The notes under the pieces: generated by a model
Seen by the model: only the letters and a program-made list of their open reading frames with translations
What the model was told of the DNA's origin: nothing
Database searches by the model: none
Position numbers and translations under genes: made by a program
NCBI RefSeq assembly: GCF_038561935.1
Contig: NZ_CP102770.1
Coordinates: 310,001-374,000, forward strand
DNA length: 64,000 nucleotides
Source of the DNA: Myxococcus stipitatus
Lineage (GTDB): Bacteria > Myxococcota > Myxococcia > Myxococcales > Myxococcaceae
Reading direction: 5' to 3'
In this document: piece after piece, positions 44,707 to 53,165 of the stretch
Layout of the letters: each line of letters opens with the position of its first letter
Position numbering within the stretch: the stretch's first letter is position 1

Positions 44707-45480
44707 CTACGACTTGAGACGGAAAGGAACCTTGAAGATGCGGAACACGGCGGTGGGGCGGCCCTCGACGACCGCGGGCTTGAAGCGCCACGAGCGCACG
44801 GCCGCGAGCGCGGCGCTCGCGAAGGGCTCATCGCCGCGCATCACCTTGAGCTGCGTGACGCGGCCATCCACCTCGACGACACCCTTGAGGATGACCATGC
44901 CCTCCAGCCCCTTGGAGCGGGCTTCTGAGGGGTAGTCGGGGATGAGGTTGGACTCGAGCGGCTCCGGCGGCGTGGCCGACTCGGGAAGGTTGATGGGCGC
45001 CGCGCGGCCACCTCCGCCCACGAGGGCCTCACCGCTGCCGGTGCCACCCACCACGCCCCCGGGCACCAGCGCGCCCGTGCCACCGACGGCGATGGGCGCC
45101 GCGGCGACTGTCTCCGTCGCGGCCTCGGGCGGCTTCTCGAGCGGCACGGCCTGCGGGGCGACGATGGGCGCGGGCGCGACGACGGGCGCGGCGGGAGGCG
45201 GCGCCTTGGCGAGCGCGGGCGGCGCGGCCTTGGGCAACAGCTTGGGCTTGGGAGGAGGCGGTGGAGGCGGAGGCGGGGGCTTCACCTCGACGACGGGAGG
45301 CGGGGGCGGACGGAAGACGACGTCCGTGCCCTTCTTCTCCTGGATGACCTCGCGCACCTTGCTCGCGGCGGAGACGGCGACGACTCCGATGAGCACGAAG
45401 ACGCCGACGGAGGCCGTGGTGGAGAGCGCGAACCTCCGGGCTGCCTGGACATCGGTGGCGCTGTCGAACGTTTCAAACAT
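44707..45480 (-). CDS. tonB: TonB-type energy transducer
   Basis: A 257-residue protein with an N-terminal TM helix (FALSTTASVGVFVLIGVVAV), a proline-rich spacer (PPPPPP run and KPKLLPKAAPP) and a C-terminal TonB domain (PDYPSEARSKGLEGMVILKG to SWRFKPAVVEGRP). It spans the periplasm and pulls on the plug of TonB-dependent receptors. The ATG at 45480 gives a sensible N-terminus; a longer frame begins at 45507. It is first in the exbB-exbD-exbD-receptor-lipoprotein cluster. Confidence 0.9.
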   Translation of the reverse strand: MFETFDSATDVQAARRFALSTTASVGVFVLIGVVAVSAASKVREVIQEKKGTDVVFRPPPPPVVEVKPPPPPPPPPPKPKLLPKAAPPALAKAPPPAAPVVAPAPIVAPQAVPLEKPPEAATETVAAAPIAVGGTGALVPGGVVGGTGSGEALVGGGGRAAPINLPESATPPEPLESNLIPDYPSEARSKGLEGMVILKGVVEVDGRVTQLKVMRGDEPFASAALAAVRSWRFKPAVVEGRPTAVFRIFKVPFRLKS

Positions 45481-45515
45481 GGCTGACGCCGCATATAGCG
45501 GCGCCATGTTTCAGG

Positions 45516-45530
45516 GGTGTCCGGTCCCCG
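45516..45530. repeat. Repeat element copy A (GGTGTCCGGTCCCCG)
   Basis: A 15-nt sequence found once more, with one mismatch, at 48653-48667. Copy A lies within a small hairpin-prone stretch: GGGG/CCCC, and GTGTC with GACAC a few bases later. Similar short sequences elsewhere in proteobacteria flank REP-type or IS200-like elements; no transposase is near here. Confidence 0.35.
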
Positions 45531-45563
45531 TGACACTTTGCGGCCAGGAAGATGACGGAAGCG

Positions 45564-46829
45564 TCACGGTGACTGCATGCCACGCAGCGTGCGCGGCAGA
45601 CGCGCCAGAGTGCCACCCGGTGTCATCGCGCGAGGCGCACCCTGCAGGCGGACCTGCCACAACATGGCGATCAGCAGCGCCGAGTAGACGAGCGTGAACG
45701 GGCGCAGCATCAGCACCTCGCGCGACAGCTCCGGCCCCAACGTCGAGTCGGACACCCCGATGCCGACGAAGGCAATCATCGCGACGAGCGAGAGGTTGAA
45801 GCGTGAGCGTCCCTCCGCGGCGGCCCGCACCAGCGGCCAGGCGAGCACGAAGTTCGCGCGCCAGGCCAGCGGTGACAGGAGCGTCACGCCCAGGCAGCAC
45901 AGCGCGAGCAGGTCCGCGGGCCCGGGTCGGACCCACACGAGCGCGGCCAGGAAGCACGCGATGGCGATGAGCTGGGCCAGGGTGATGGCGAAGGAGGACG
46001 GGGTGCCGCCCGCGGACGCCGGCTCGAGGTACGGGAGGATGAGGGTGGGCAGGCCCTGCGCGTTGGACTGGAGCACCCACGGCGGCGTGGTGCGGGCCAG
46101 CGTCTCGCTCCAGAGCTGGAACTGGGTGAGGGCGCCATCCCAGCCATAGCGGGCGAGCGTGGGCAGCGAGAGCAGGAGGCCGAAGACCGCGGTGGCGCCG
46201 ATGACGCGCCAGTGCCTGCGCCACAGGAAGAAGAGGCCCACGAATGCCGCGGGCGGCTTGAGGAGGAACGCGAGCGCGAAGGCCGCGCCCGGCCGCCACA
46301 CCTGGCCCCGCTCGGCGCCCGTCGCCGCGAGGACCACGAGCAGGAGCATGACGACGTCGACCTGGCCGTAGAACAGCTCGAAGGTGAGCGCGGGCAGCAG
46401 CGCGATGGTGGCGAGCGGCGGGCCCCAGTCCCACGGCGTGGCCTCACCCGGGCCATGCGACGCGCGGCGCGTGAGGCGGGCCACGGCGATGAGCGCGAGG
46501 ATGGAGCCGACGTTCCACAGCGCGACGGCGAGGCGTGCGGGCAGGAAGGAGAAGGGGATGAAGAGGGGCGCGGTGATGGGCGCGTACTTGAACGGCATGG
46601 TGCCGTCGGAGACGCGGTAGAGGTCCGTGCCTTCGATGAAACGCTCGGCGGCGGTGAGGTAGACGCGGAAGTCCGCGCCTCGCCTGGGGTGCTGGCCGAC
46701 GGCGACGGCGGCCACCAGCAGCACCGCGAGCACCAGCCACCAGAGCCAGCGGGCCGACTTCGTGGAGAGGTCGTTCGCGGGGGCGGAGTCCTCGCTCAAG
46801 ACACTCGCGGACTGGGACGAGCTCGTCAC
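45564..46829 (-). CDS. GT87-family polyprenyl-sugar glycosyltransferase
   Basis: A 421-residue multi-pass membrane protein of the DUF2029/GT87 type, which transfers mannose or other sugars from polyprenyl-phosphate donors. About ten helices are visible; the conserved acidic pair is in RRGADFRVYL, followed by KYAPITAPLFIPF and a helical LKPPAAFVGLFFLW. It probably helps build an envelope glycan; the acceptor is unknown. It lies upstream of tonB on the same strand with an 83-nt gap, and may be transcribed with it. Confidence 0.85.
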   Translation of the reverse strand: MTSSSQSASVLSEDSAPANDLSTKSARWLWWLVLAVLLVAAVAVGQHPRRGADFRVYLTAAERFIEGTDLYRVSDGTMPFKYAPITAPLFIPFSFLPARLAVALWNVGSILALIAVARLTRRASHGPGEATPWDWGPPLATIALLPALTFELFYGQVDVVMLLLVVLAATGAERGQVWRPGAAFALAFLLKPPAAFVGLFFLWRRHWRVIGATAVFGLLLSLPTLARYGWDGALTQFQLWSETLARTTPPWVLQSNAQGLPTLILPYLEPASAGGTPSSFAITLAQLIAIACFLAALVWVRPGPADLLALCCLGVTLLSPLAWRANFVLAWPLVRAAAEGRSRFNLSLVAMIAFVGIGVSDSTLGPELSREVLMLRPFTLVYSALLIAMLWQVRLQGAPRAMTPGGTLARLPRTLRGMQSP

Positions 46830-47054
46830 GGGGTCAGGCTCCGGCGTTCGAGGTGGGAGTGAGTCGGCAATAGCGGAGGCGGGCCAGGAAATCGGCGGGG
46901 CCCGAGGCGTCGACGGTCATTCGGAGAGACAAGCTGAGTGGGGGAGGTGTTCACCATTTCACGGCGAAGCCCTGCCCGGCAACGGCCTCCGTGGGGCGGC
47001 CGGCGCGGGGAAGGCGCCTGTGGGTTCCACTCGCCTGCTGGCGCGGCGGGCTCG

Positions 47055-48446
47055 CTAGAGGCCGTAGGTCTCCAGCAATCGCAGCCACACCTCGCTCATG
47101 GTGGGAAACGAAGGCACGGCGTGCCAGAGCGTATCGAGGGAGACCTCGCCCGCCACGGCGATGGTGGCCGCGTGCAGCATCTCCCCCACCTCGGGGCCGA
47201 CGAAGGTGGCGCCCAGGACGACGCGGCGCTTTTCATCCACCACCAGCTTGGTGATGCCGCCCAGGTCCTCGCCGAAGAGGGCCGTGCCCGTCACCTTCCC
47301 CAGGTCGTACTCCACGGTGCGCACGGGCAGCCCCGTCTCACGGGCCTGCGCCTCCGTGAGTCCCACGCTGGCCACCTGCGGGTGCGTGAAGATGACCTGG
47401 GGCGTGGCCCTCGAGTCCGCCCACGCGCTCGCCTTCTTGCCCGCGATGACATCGCCGACGAGCCGCGCCTGGTATTTGCCCATGTGGGTCAGGAGGTTGC
47501 GCCCGTTCACGTCGCCGCAGGCGTAGAGCCACCCTCCCTCCACGCCCTTCGCCCGGAGCTGGTCGTCCACCCGCACCGCCTCGCCGGACTTCAGTCCCAC
47601 GGTCTCCAAGCCCAGCGCATCCGTGTGCGGCACGCGGCCCATGGCCACCAGCAGCGCGTCCGCGCGGTGCTCCGCGCCCGTGGAGAGCTTCACCGTCACC
47701 TCGCCCTGTCCTCCGGGACGGCTGACGCTCGTGGCCGTGGTGCCGAGGAGCACCGTGACGCCGCTCTCGCGCAGTGCTTGCGCGACACGCTCACCCACGA
47801 AGGGCTCGAAGCGGGAGAGCAGCGCCTTTCCGCGCGCCACCAGCGTCACCTCCGAGCCCAGCGAGCGCCACGCCTGCGCCAGCTCCACCGCCACCACGCC
47901 CCCGCCCAGCACCAGCAGCCGCCGAGGCACCTGCCGCGCGCCCGTGCCCTCGCGGTTGTCCCACGGCCTGGCCTCGCGCAGCCCCGGGATGTCCGGGATG
48001 CGAGGCCGGCTGCCCGTGGCCAGCACCACCGCGCGCCGTGCCTCCAGCTCGCGCGTCGTGCCGTCCTGGCTCTCCACGCGGACCTTGCGCGGGCCGGCGA
48101 GCTTGCCGTGTCCACGCACCACCGTCAGCTTCGCGCGCTCGGCCCACTTCGCCTGCGAGTCGTCGTCGTAGTGCTTCACCATCGAGTCCCGATGCTCCAG
48201 CACCGCGCTGGCGACCAGGGGGCCCTTGATGGCCTCGCGCGAGCCGGGGACCTGCTTCACCAACCAGAGGGCCTCCGCGGGACGCAGCAGCGCCTTGCTG
48301 GGGATGCAGGCCCAGTACGAGCACTCACCGCCCAGCAGCTCGTGCTCCACCAGCGCCACGGACAGGCCGGCCGCGGCGGCGCGCGCCCCCGCGTTCTCCC
48401 CCGTGGGTCCGCCTCCGACCACCACCACATCGAAGACATCCGCCAT
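47055..48446 (-). CDS. FAD/NAD(P)-dependent disulfide-oxidoreductase family protein
   Basis: A 463-residue flavoprotein of the pyridine-nucleotide disulfide oxidoreductase class. The FAD-binding GGGPTGENAG begins at residue 11 and the redox pair is Cys42 and Cys47 in GGECSYWACIPSK. A second dinucleotide fold for NAD(P)H lies mid-protein (LLVLGGGVVAVELAQ). At the C-terminus the expected catalytic HPT-SE motif reads FPTMSE, so the base His is replaced; I recall the same GECSYWAC subfamily in actinobacteria. It is probably not lipoamide dehydrogenase. The ATG at 48446 has GAGGG upstream. Partner unknown. Confidence 0.85.
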   Translation of the reverse strand: MADVFDVVVVGGGPTGENAGARAAAAGLSVALVEHELLGGECSYWACIPSKALLRPAEALWLVKQVPGSREAIKGPLVASAVLEHRDSMVKHYDDDSQAKWAERAKLTVVRGHGKLAGPRKVRVESQDGTTRELEARRAVVLATGSRPRIPDIPGLREARPWDNREGTGARQVPRRLLVLGGGVVAVELAQAWRSLGSEVTLVARGKALLSRFEPFVGERVAQALRESGVTVLLGTTATSVSRPGGQGEVTVKLSTGAEHRADALLVAMGRVPHTDALGLETVGLKSGEAVRVDDQLRAKGVEGGWLYACGDVNGRNLLTHMGKYQARLVGDVIAGKKASAWADSRATPQVIFTHPQVASVGLTEAQARETGLPVRTVEYDLGKVTGTALFGEDLGGITKLVVDEKRRVVLGATFVGPEVGEMLHAATIAVAGEVSLDTLWHAVPSFPTMSEVWLRLLETYGL

Positions 48447-48950
48447 GTGTTTGCCCTCGCACCTTGATGCGTACGCAGGGGAGGGCTCGCGAGCCATCCC
48501 ACCCGGGTCTGCCCGTCGGCTGGTGGAAACACGGCGTGGCCACCAGCGGACATCGCTGCTGTCCTCGGGGCGGAATGCGCGCATGGGCTGTTACCCAGGT
48601 GACGGTGCGCGGCCCCGGGAGCGGGTGGGGTCATCCACCGTGAGACATCGACGGTGTCAGGTCCCCGAAGGACTTCGCGTCCGCGTCCGCCGTGGAACGC
48701 GGGCAGGCGGTGCGCGCCGTCCGGGCCACGCGCTGTGAATGGGATGAGCGCTCGTGCCGGAGACCCCGCGCGCGGCGGGAGGTGTGTCATGGGGACTGTC
48801 ACGAACGGTGTCTCGGGTCGCTTCGCGTCGAGCCTGTCTCACGAACGCTGAGCTCCTTCCTCGCGGAGGGAGTTCGAGACGGAGCCGCACGCGAGTTGCT
48901 TTTCACCGTGCTCTGGCCCGGCGTGTCCGCCGGGAAATCTTCGTCCATTC
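48447..48950. promoter_or_regulatory. Divergent intergenic region with repeat copy B
   Basis: This 504-nt gap lies between the flavoprotein and the RbfA-like gene. It contains an inverted repeat CACCGT / ACGGTG (48636-48641 and 48651-48656) and repeat copy B (GGTGTCAGGTCCCCG, 48653-48667). I find no gene with a credible start and codon bias. Promoters of both neighbours must lie here. Confidence 0.45.
48653..48667. repeat. Repeat element copy B (GGTGTCAGGTCCCCG)
   Basis: Matches copy A at 45516-45530 in 14 of 15 bases. It abuts a CACCGT/ACGGTG inverted repeat. Probably a short dispersed repeat of the genome. Confidence 0.35.
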
Positions 48951-49328
48951 ATGTCTTCTTCCAGGAATCGTCGTTCCCGCTCGGGGTCTTCGTTCGAACC
49001 CGTCTCCGCGCGGCATCTGCGTGTGCAGTCCACGTTGTTCCAGGACGTCTCGCTCCTCTTCCGGGATGCGCTGTCCGACCCGAGGCTCGAAGGTGTCCGG
49101 CTCGCGTCGTTCGAGCTGACGCCGGATGGCCGGCTCATCCACCTCGGCTACACGCTCGCGCCCGAGTCCGCGTCGAGCCCGCGTGAAGTCCAGGAGACAC
49201 TGGTCCGCGCCAGTGGCTACCTGCGCTCGCAGCTCGCGCAGCACCTGGACCTCAGGCGCGTGCCTCAGCTTCGCTTCACCTTCCTGGGGTTGGCCCTGGA
49301 CGGTGGCGGGGAAGGAGGTGCGCGATGA
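48951..49328 (+). CDS. rbfA: RbfA-like ribosome-binding protein
   Basis: A 125-residue protein with the KH-like RbfA fold: SVLFRDALSDPRLEG-like helix start (actual LLFRDALSDPRLEGVRLAS), a strand pair, and YLRSQLAQHLDLRRVPQLRF matching the RbfA end. RbfA binds the 30S subunit during maturation of 16S rRNA. It overlaps the following rtcB gene by 4 nt (ATGA), so they form a coupled pair; canonical rbfA is usually near nusA-infB, which are absent here, so this may be a second copy. The ATG at 48951 has only a weak ribosome binding site. Confidence 0.8.
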   Translation: MSSSRNRRSRSGSSFEPVSARHLRVQSTLFQDVSLLFRDALSDPRLEGVRLASFELTPDGRLIHLGYTLAPESASSPREVQETLVRASGYLRSQLAQHLDLRRVPQLRFTFLGLALDGGGEGGAR

Positions 49329-50483
49329 GTCCTCGACTCCTCCCCGCGGAGCCGGGCGGCGTGCCCATCCTCGTCTGGGCGCGCAGGTCTCCTCCGGGCG
49401 CGGAGCAGCAGCTCCGGCACATCGCCGCGCAGCCGTATGTCGTCGAGCACGTGGCCGCGATGCCGGACCTCCACGTCTCCGAGGGCATCGCGGTGGGCAC
49501 CGTCTTCGCCACCGAGCACCAGGTCGTGCCCGGCGCGCTGGGCGGAGACCTGGGCTGCGGTGTGAGCGCGTACCGCTTCGACCATCCCGCCGCCGCGCTG
49601 GGGCCCGACGTGCTGCGAGAGCTGCTCGAGCGGCTGGCCCAGGTCATCCCCGTGGGGGACGCCACGCATCGGGGGCGCGGCCTCGCGCTTCCTCCCGAGC
49701 TGGAGTCACCGCCGCTGTCCACCCAGAAGCTGCGCCACGCATGGGAGCGGCTCGCGCCGCGACACCTGGGCACGCTGGGCGGGGGCAACCACTTCCTCGA
49801 GCTGGACCGGGACGCGGTGGGAGACCTCTGGCTGCTCGTGCACTCCGGCTCGCGCGGCGTGGGCTCGGCCATCTCGGACCACCACCAACGCGTGGCCCGG
49901 GCGATGGGGGAGGGCAGCCTGCCCGGTCTCCGTGTGGACACTCCGGAGGGCGCGGCCTGCGTCGCGGACCTGGAGCTCGCCTGCCGCTTCGTCCGCGCTA
50001 ACCGCGACACGCTGGCGGCGAGGGCCTTGTCCGTCCTGGCCTCGACACTGGAGGTGGCGCCCGACGCGGCGTCGACGGTGGATCTCCACCACAACCACGT
50101 GTCCAGGGAGTGGCACTTCGGCCGGGCCCTCTGGGTGCACCGCAAGGGCGCCATGGGCCTGGAGGCGGGACGGCGCGGCCTCATCCCGGGCTCCATGGGC
50201 ACCGCCTCCTATGTGGTGGAGGGCCGGGCGGAGCCTCGCGCCTTCCACTCCTGCTCCCACGGCGCCGGCCGCGTCCTCACCCGACGGGAGGCCCGTGCAC
50301 GCATCCGTCCCGCCGCGCTGGCACAGGCGCTGCGCCGCGTGGTGCACGACTCCGGCCGAGCGGCGTCCCTCGTGGAGGAGGCCCCCCGCCGCCTACCGCG
50401 ACATCGTCGAGGTGCTCGAGGATGAGGCGGACCTCGTCACCCCTGTGCGGCGGCTGACACCCGTCGCCGTCCTCAAGGGCTGA
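49325..50483 (+). CDS. rtcB: RtcB-type RNA ligase with apparent one-base frameshift near the 3' end
   Basis: RtcB joins RNA 3'-phosphate or 2',3'-cyclic-phosphate ends to 5'-OH ends using Mn and GTP. Metal and guanylylation residues are visible: LGCGV (Cys78), GGGNHFLEL (His156), VHSGSRGVG (His173), DLHHNHV and the late SHGAGRVLTRREA (His312). At 50382-50387 a run of six C (GAGGAGGCCCCCCGCC) shifts the frame: as read, the protein ends at 50425 with unrelated residues; removing one C restores the family end AAYRDIVEVLEDEADL, then VTPVRRLTPVAVLKG, and the stop at 50483, giving 385 residues. This may be a sequencing error or a true mutation. Overlaps the rbfA-like gene by 4 nt. Confidence 0.85.
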
Positions 50484-50652
50484 GGCGCTGCCCCCAGGAG
50501 TGGCCAGTTCACCCGTGGTGGAATTCAGAAGCACCACGGGCGGCGCTCCTGGGGGGTGATCCACGAGAAGCGCACGACCCTTGTCAGAGTGGGTTCCCGA
50601 GTTCGTGCAGATGCCGTAGAATCGGCCGCCAGAAGTACACGTGCGAACCTGC

Positions 50653-50723
50653 TGGGGCGTCGTCTAATGGCAGGACATCAGACTTTGACTCTGAGTATCA
50701 AGGTTCGAATCCTTGCGCCCCAG
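50653..50723 (+). tRNA. tRNA-Gln (TTG anticodon)
   Basis: A 71-nt cloverleaf: acceptor TGGGGCG / CGCCCCA, D arm GTC-TAATGGCAG-GAC, anticodon stem TCAGA/TCTGA with loop CTTTGAC (anticodon TTG, reading CAA and probably CAG), and T arm CAAGG-TTCGAAT-CCTTG. The discriminator base is G and no CCA is encoded. It lies alone between rtcB and an archaemetzincin-like gene on the same strand. Confidence 0.93.
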
Positions 50724-50789
50724 TCAATCCGCTCCGGGGGGACGCGGTAGCCAGCGCGTCCGTCCGCGTGCATGAAGGACGGTGGCCCG

Positions 50790-51317
50790 ATGCCGCAGAA
50801 GACGCTCCTGCTGGTCTCCGTGGGAAGCCAGACGGCCCCGCTGTTGAAAGACCTCCAGGATCCGCTGGCTGCGCAGATGGGGACTGCTTCGGTGGCGTCG
50901 AAGACGGTACTTCCCACTCCGGCCTATGCCTTCAACAAGGACCGCGCCCAGTACCACTGCAACGCCATCATGCGGCGGCTGACGCCGATGATGGAGCCGG
51001 GGCAGCACATGGTGCTGGGGCTGACGGACGTGGACCTCTTCGTCCCGGACTCGCCGTTCGTCCTGGGAGAGGCGGACCGGGAGTCTCGCACGGCGGTGGT
51101 GAGTGTGTTCCGGCTGCGCCAGGGCGCGGACGGCGAGCACCTGCGCCGGCGAATCCAGGTGGAGGTCGTCCACCAGGCGGGGCACCTCCTGGGTCTGTCC
51201 TACTGCGAGGACCCCAGGTGCGTGATGTTCTTCGCGCAGTCGCCGCAGGACTGTGACCGCAAGCAGCTCTCGCTCTGCAACCAGTGCCGCAACGAGCTCA
51301 TCAAGCTCAACCGGTGA
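50790..51317 (+). CDS. Archaemetzincin-like protein with altered zinc site
   Basis: A 175-residue protein of the archaemetzincin family. The usual zinc motif HExxHxxGxxHC reads HQAGHLLGLSYC (residues 128-139): the catalytic Glu is Gln129 and the third His is Tyr138. The structural-metal cysteines are kept: Cys139, Cys144 (CEDPRCVM) and Cys163/Cys166 (CNQC). This strongly suggests an inactive protease kept for its fold or a changed function. ATG at 50790 with AAGGA upstream; an in-frame ATG at 50772 is possible. A hairpin follows at 51328-51346. Confidence 0.8.
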   Translation: MPQKTLLLVSVGSQTAPLLKDLQDPLAAQMGTASVASKTVLPTPAYAFNKDRAQYHCNAIMRRLTPMMEPGQHMVLGLTDVDLFVPDSPFVLGEADRESRTAVVSVFRLRQGADGEHLRRRIQVEVVHQAGHLLGLSYCEDPRCVMFFAQSPQDCDRKQLSLCNQCRNELIKLNR

Positions 51318-51327
51318 GTGAGGCCGG

Positions 51328-51346
51328 CGGGCGGGCATCCCGCCCG
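51328..51346 (+). terminator. GC hairpin after archaemetzincin-like gene
   Basis: CGGGCGGG (51328-51335) and CCCGCCCG (51339-51346) form an 8-bp stem with a 3-nt loop shortly after the stop. No T-run, so efficiency is uncertain. Confidence 0.45.
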
Positions 51347-51443
51347 AGCCTCCTTGAATGCTTCCGGATGCGTTGACGTCCGAGTCTCCGCGCCCTGTAC
51401 TGCGGGCCATTTCAACTGGGCCGGGGACGTGGAGCTAGCACCT

Positions 51444-52424
51444 GTGAAGATGAGCACTCGGTGGTTTGTCGGTGGGATTCTGGCGGCGGGGCTCTTGAGC
51501 GGCTGCGAGCCGCTCGACGATGACGGCGGCGGCGGTGGCGCGGGCGGAGTCCTCTTCCGCCAGGGCTTCGCCTTCGTGCGCGAGGACGACCGCAACGTCT
51601 ACGTGGTGGACAACCAGGGCGACCCGAACAGTCCGCAGCGGCTCACCTCGGTGGGCGGGGCCTACTGGCCCGCGCTGTCGCGCGATGGCCGCAGCATCGT
51701 CTTCGTCCAGCGCGGCGCCTCCGGCACCTCGCTGCTGACCGTTCCCTCCACGGGCGGCACCGTGGCCACGCTCTTCAGCGCGAACGACCCGGCGTGCCCG
51801 CGCGGCTGCTCCAACTTCCGCACGCCCGCGTTCAGCCCGGATGGCCGCAGCGTCGTCTTCGTCTACACCGCGGGCAACAACTCCCAGACGGCGCTGGGCC
51901 GGGTGAACACGGACGGCAGCGGCTTCCAGGAGCTCACGCCCAACAATGTCATCGCCTACGGCGCGCCGTCCTTCATGCCCAACGGCACCGCGGTGGTGGC
52001 GCCCGCGGGCACCAGCGCGCAGCAGTTCAACCAGGTGGCGTTCATCCCGCTGACGTCCGGGAGCATCGTCTACACGACGGGCCTGGGCGAGGTGTCCACC
52101 GTGGCCAACCGCATCGCGGTGTCGCCGGATGGCACCCAGGTGGTGCTGGACGGGCGCGGCTCGTCCGGAGGCGTGCGCACCTATGTCGCGCCGCTGTCGA
52201 ACGGCCGCGTCGGCGTGGTGCGCCGCGTGACGAACCTCGGTGGCGTGAGCGCGCAGGAGACCTGGCCCATGTGGACGAGCGCCACCCAGGTGGGCTTCCT
52301 CTTCGTGGACGCGGGCGGAGGAGACCCGGGCATCTACCGGGCCACGGTGGGGGCCGCCCCGTCGAACTCCTTGACGCTCGCGGTGCCCAGCGCCGCCGAG
52401 CCCACCTACGGCCCGGTGCAGTAG
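51444..52424 (+). CDS. TolB-like beta-propeller lipoprotein
   Basis: A 326-residue lipoprotein (LAAGLLSGC, Cys21) with WD40-like/TolB-type blades: YWPALSRDGRSIVFV, FRTPAFSPDGRSVVFV and IAVSPDGTQVVLDG show the repeated SPDG turn. It is probably anchored in the outer membrane facing the periplasm or outside. A GTG at 51444 is placed at good distance from GGAG; an ATG two codons later is also possible. No partner genes are evident. Confidence 0.78.
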   Translation: MKMSTRWFVGGILAAGLLSGCEPLDDDGGGGGAGGVLFRQGFAFVREDDRNVYVVDNQGDPNSPQRLTSVGGAYWPALSRDGRSIVFVQRGASGTSLLTVPSTGGTVATLFSANDPACPRGCSNFRTPAFSPDGRSVVFVYTAGNNSQTALGRVNTDGSGFQELTPNNVIAYGAPSFMPNGTAVVAPAGTSAQQFNQVAFIPLTSGSIVYTTGLGEVSTVANRIAVSPDGTQVVLDGRGSSGGVRTYVAPLSNGRVGVVRRVTNLGGVSAQETWPMWTSATQVGFLFVDAGGGDPGIYRATVGAAPSNSLTLAVPSAAEPTYGPVQ

Positions 52425-52500
52425 TCCGCTCAAACCCCGCGTCGCCCCTGGCCAGCGAGCCTGCCCGGGGGCGATGCTGTCCTTGTTGTCGGAGGCCGCC

Positions 52501-52968
52501 ATGTCCCTCTTCGATGCCGTGCTCGCCGCTGACCGTGCGTCCCTGGAGTCCCAGCTGGACTCGGGCGCGGACCCCAACCCGTTCGACGCGGAGGGGCAGA
52601 CGCCGCTGATGGTGGCCGCGCGCGAGGGCCACGACGAGCTCCTGGGGCTGCTGCTGGACGCGGGCGCGGACCCGTCGCTCACGAACGCCATCGGTGAGTC
52701 CGCCATCATCCTGGCCGCCGCGCATGGCCACGAGGAATGCGTGCGCCTGCTGGCTGGCTCCGCGACGGATGAAGAGGCGGCCATGGTGCGCGCGCTGATG
52801 GACGCGAACGCGTCGGGCTCCCGGTCCACGCCTCCCGCGCCTCCGCCGGATGACCTCCGCCACAAGCTGGCGTCGGCGGCGGCCTACGTGGCGGGCAAGC
52901 TGGGCGATGACGGCCCCGCGAAGCGGCTGGAGCGACTGCTGCGCGCGAGCAAACCGCGCAAGCCCTGA
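52501..52968 (+). CDS. Ankyrin-repeat protein
   Basis: A 155-residue cytoplasmic protein with two clear ankyrin repeats (DPNPFDAEGQTPLMVAAREG and the next unit with DPSLTNAIGESAIILAAAHG), flanked by a helical capping unit and a Pro-rich linker leading to a basic C-terminal helix (AKRLERLLRASKPRKP). Ankyrin repeats mediate protein contact; no partner is encoded adjacent. The ATG at 52501 has GGAGG upstream. Confidence 0.83.
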   Translation: MSLFDAVLAADRASLESQLDSGADPNPFDAEGQTPLMVAAREGHDELLGLLLDAGADPSLTNAIGESAIILAAAHGHEECVRLLAGSATDEEAAMVRALMDANASGSRSTPPAPPPDDLRHKLASAAAYVAGKLGDDGPAKRLERLLRASKPRKP

Positions 52969-53165
52969 GCGCGTCTGACGCCAGACAGTCGTGACGTTCA
53001 CCACCTTCCAGGCATGAGGTGAATGGCACCACGCGCGAGCCTTCGCGCTTACCTTGAAGGGCTGTCAGCCGGTCGTCGGGCCGCGCGAGGTGGGGTGGGG
53101 CGCCGCGTCTTCAGGGGGAGACGGGCGCATGCTGGCCAGACGACAGGTCCCTTGTGGGGTTCCGC

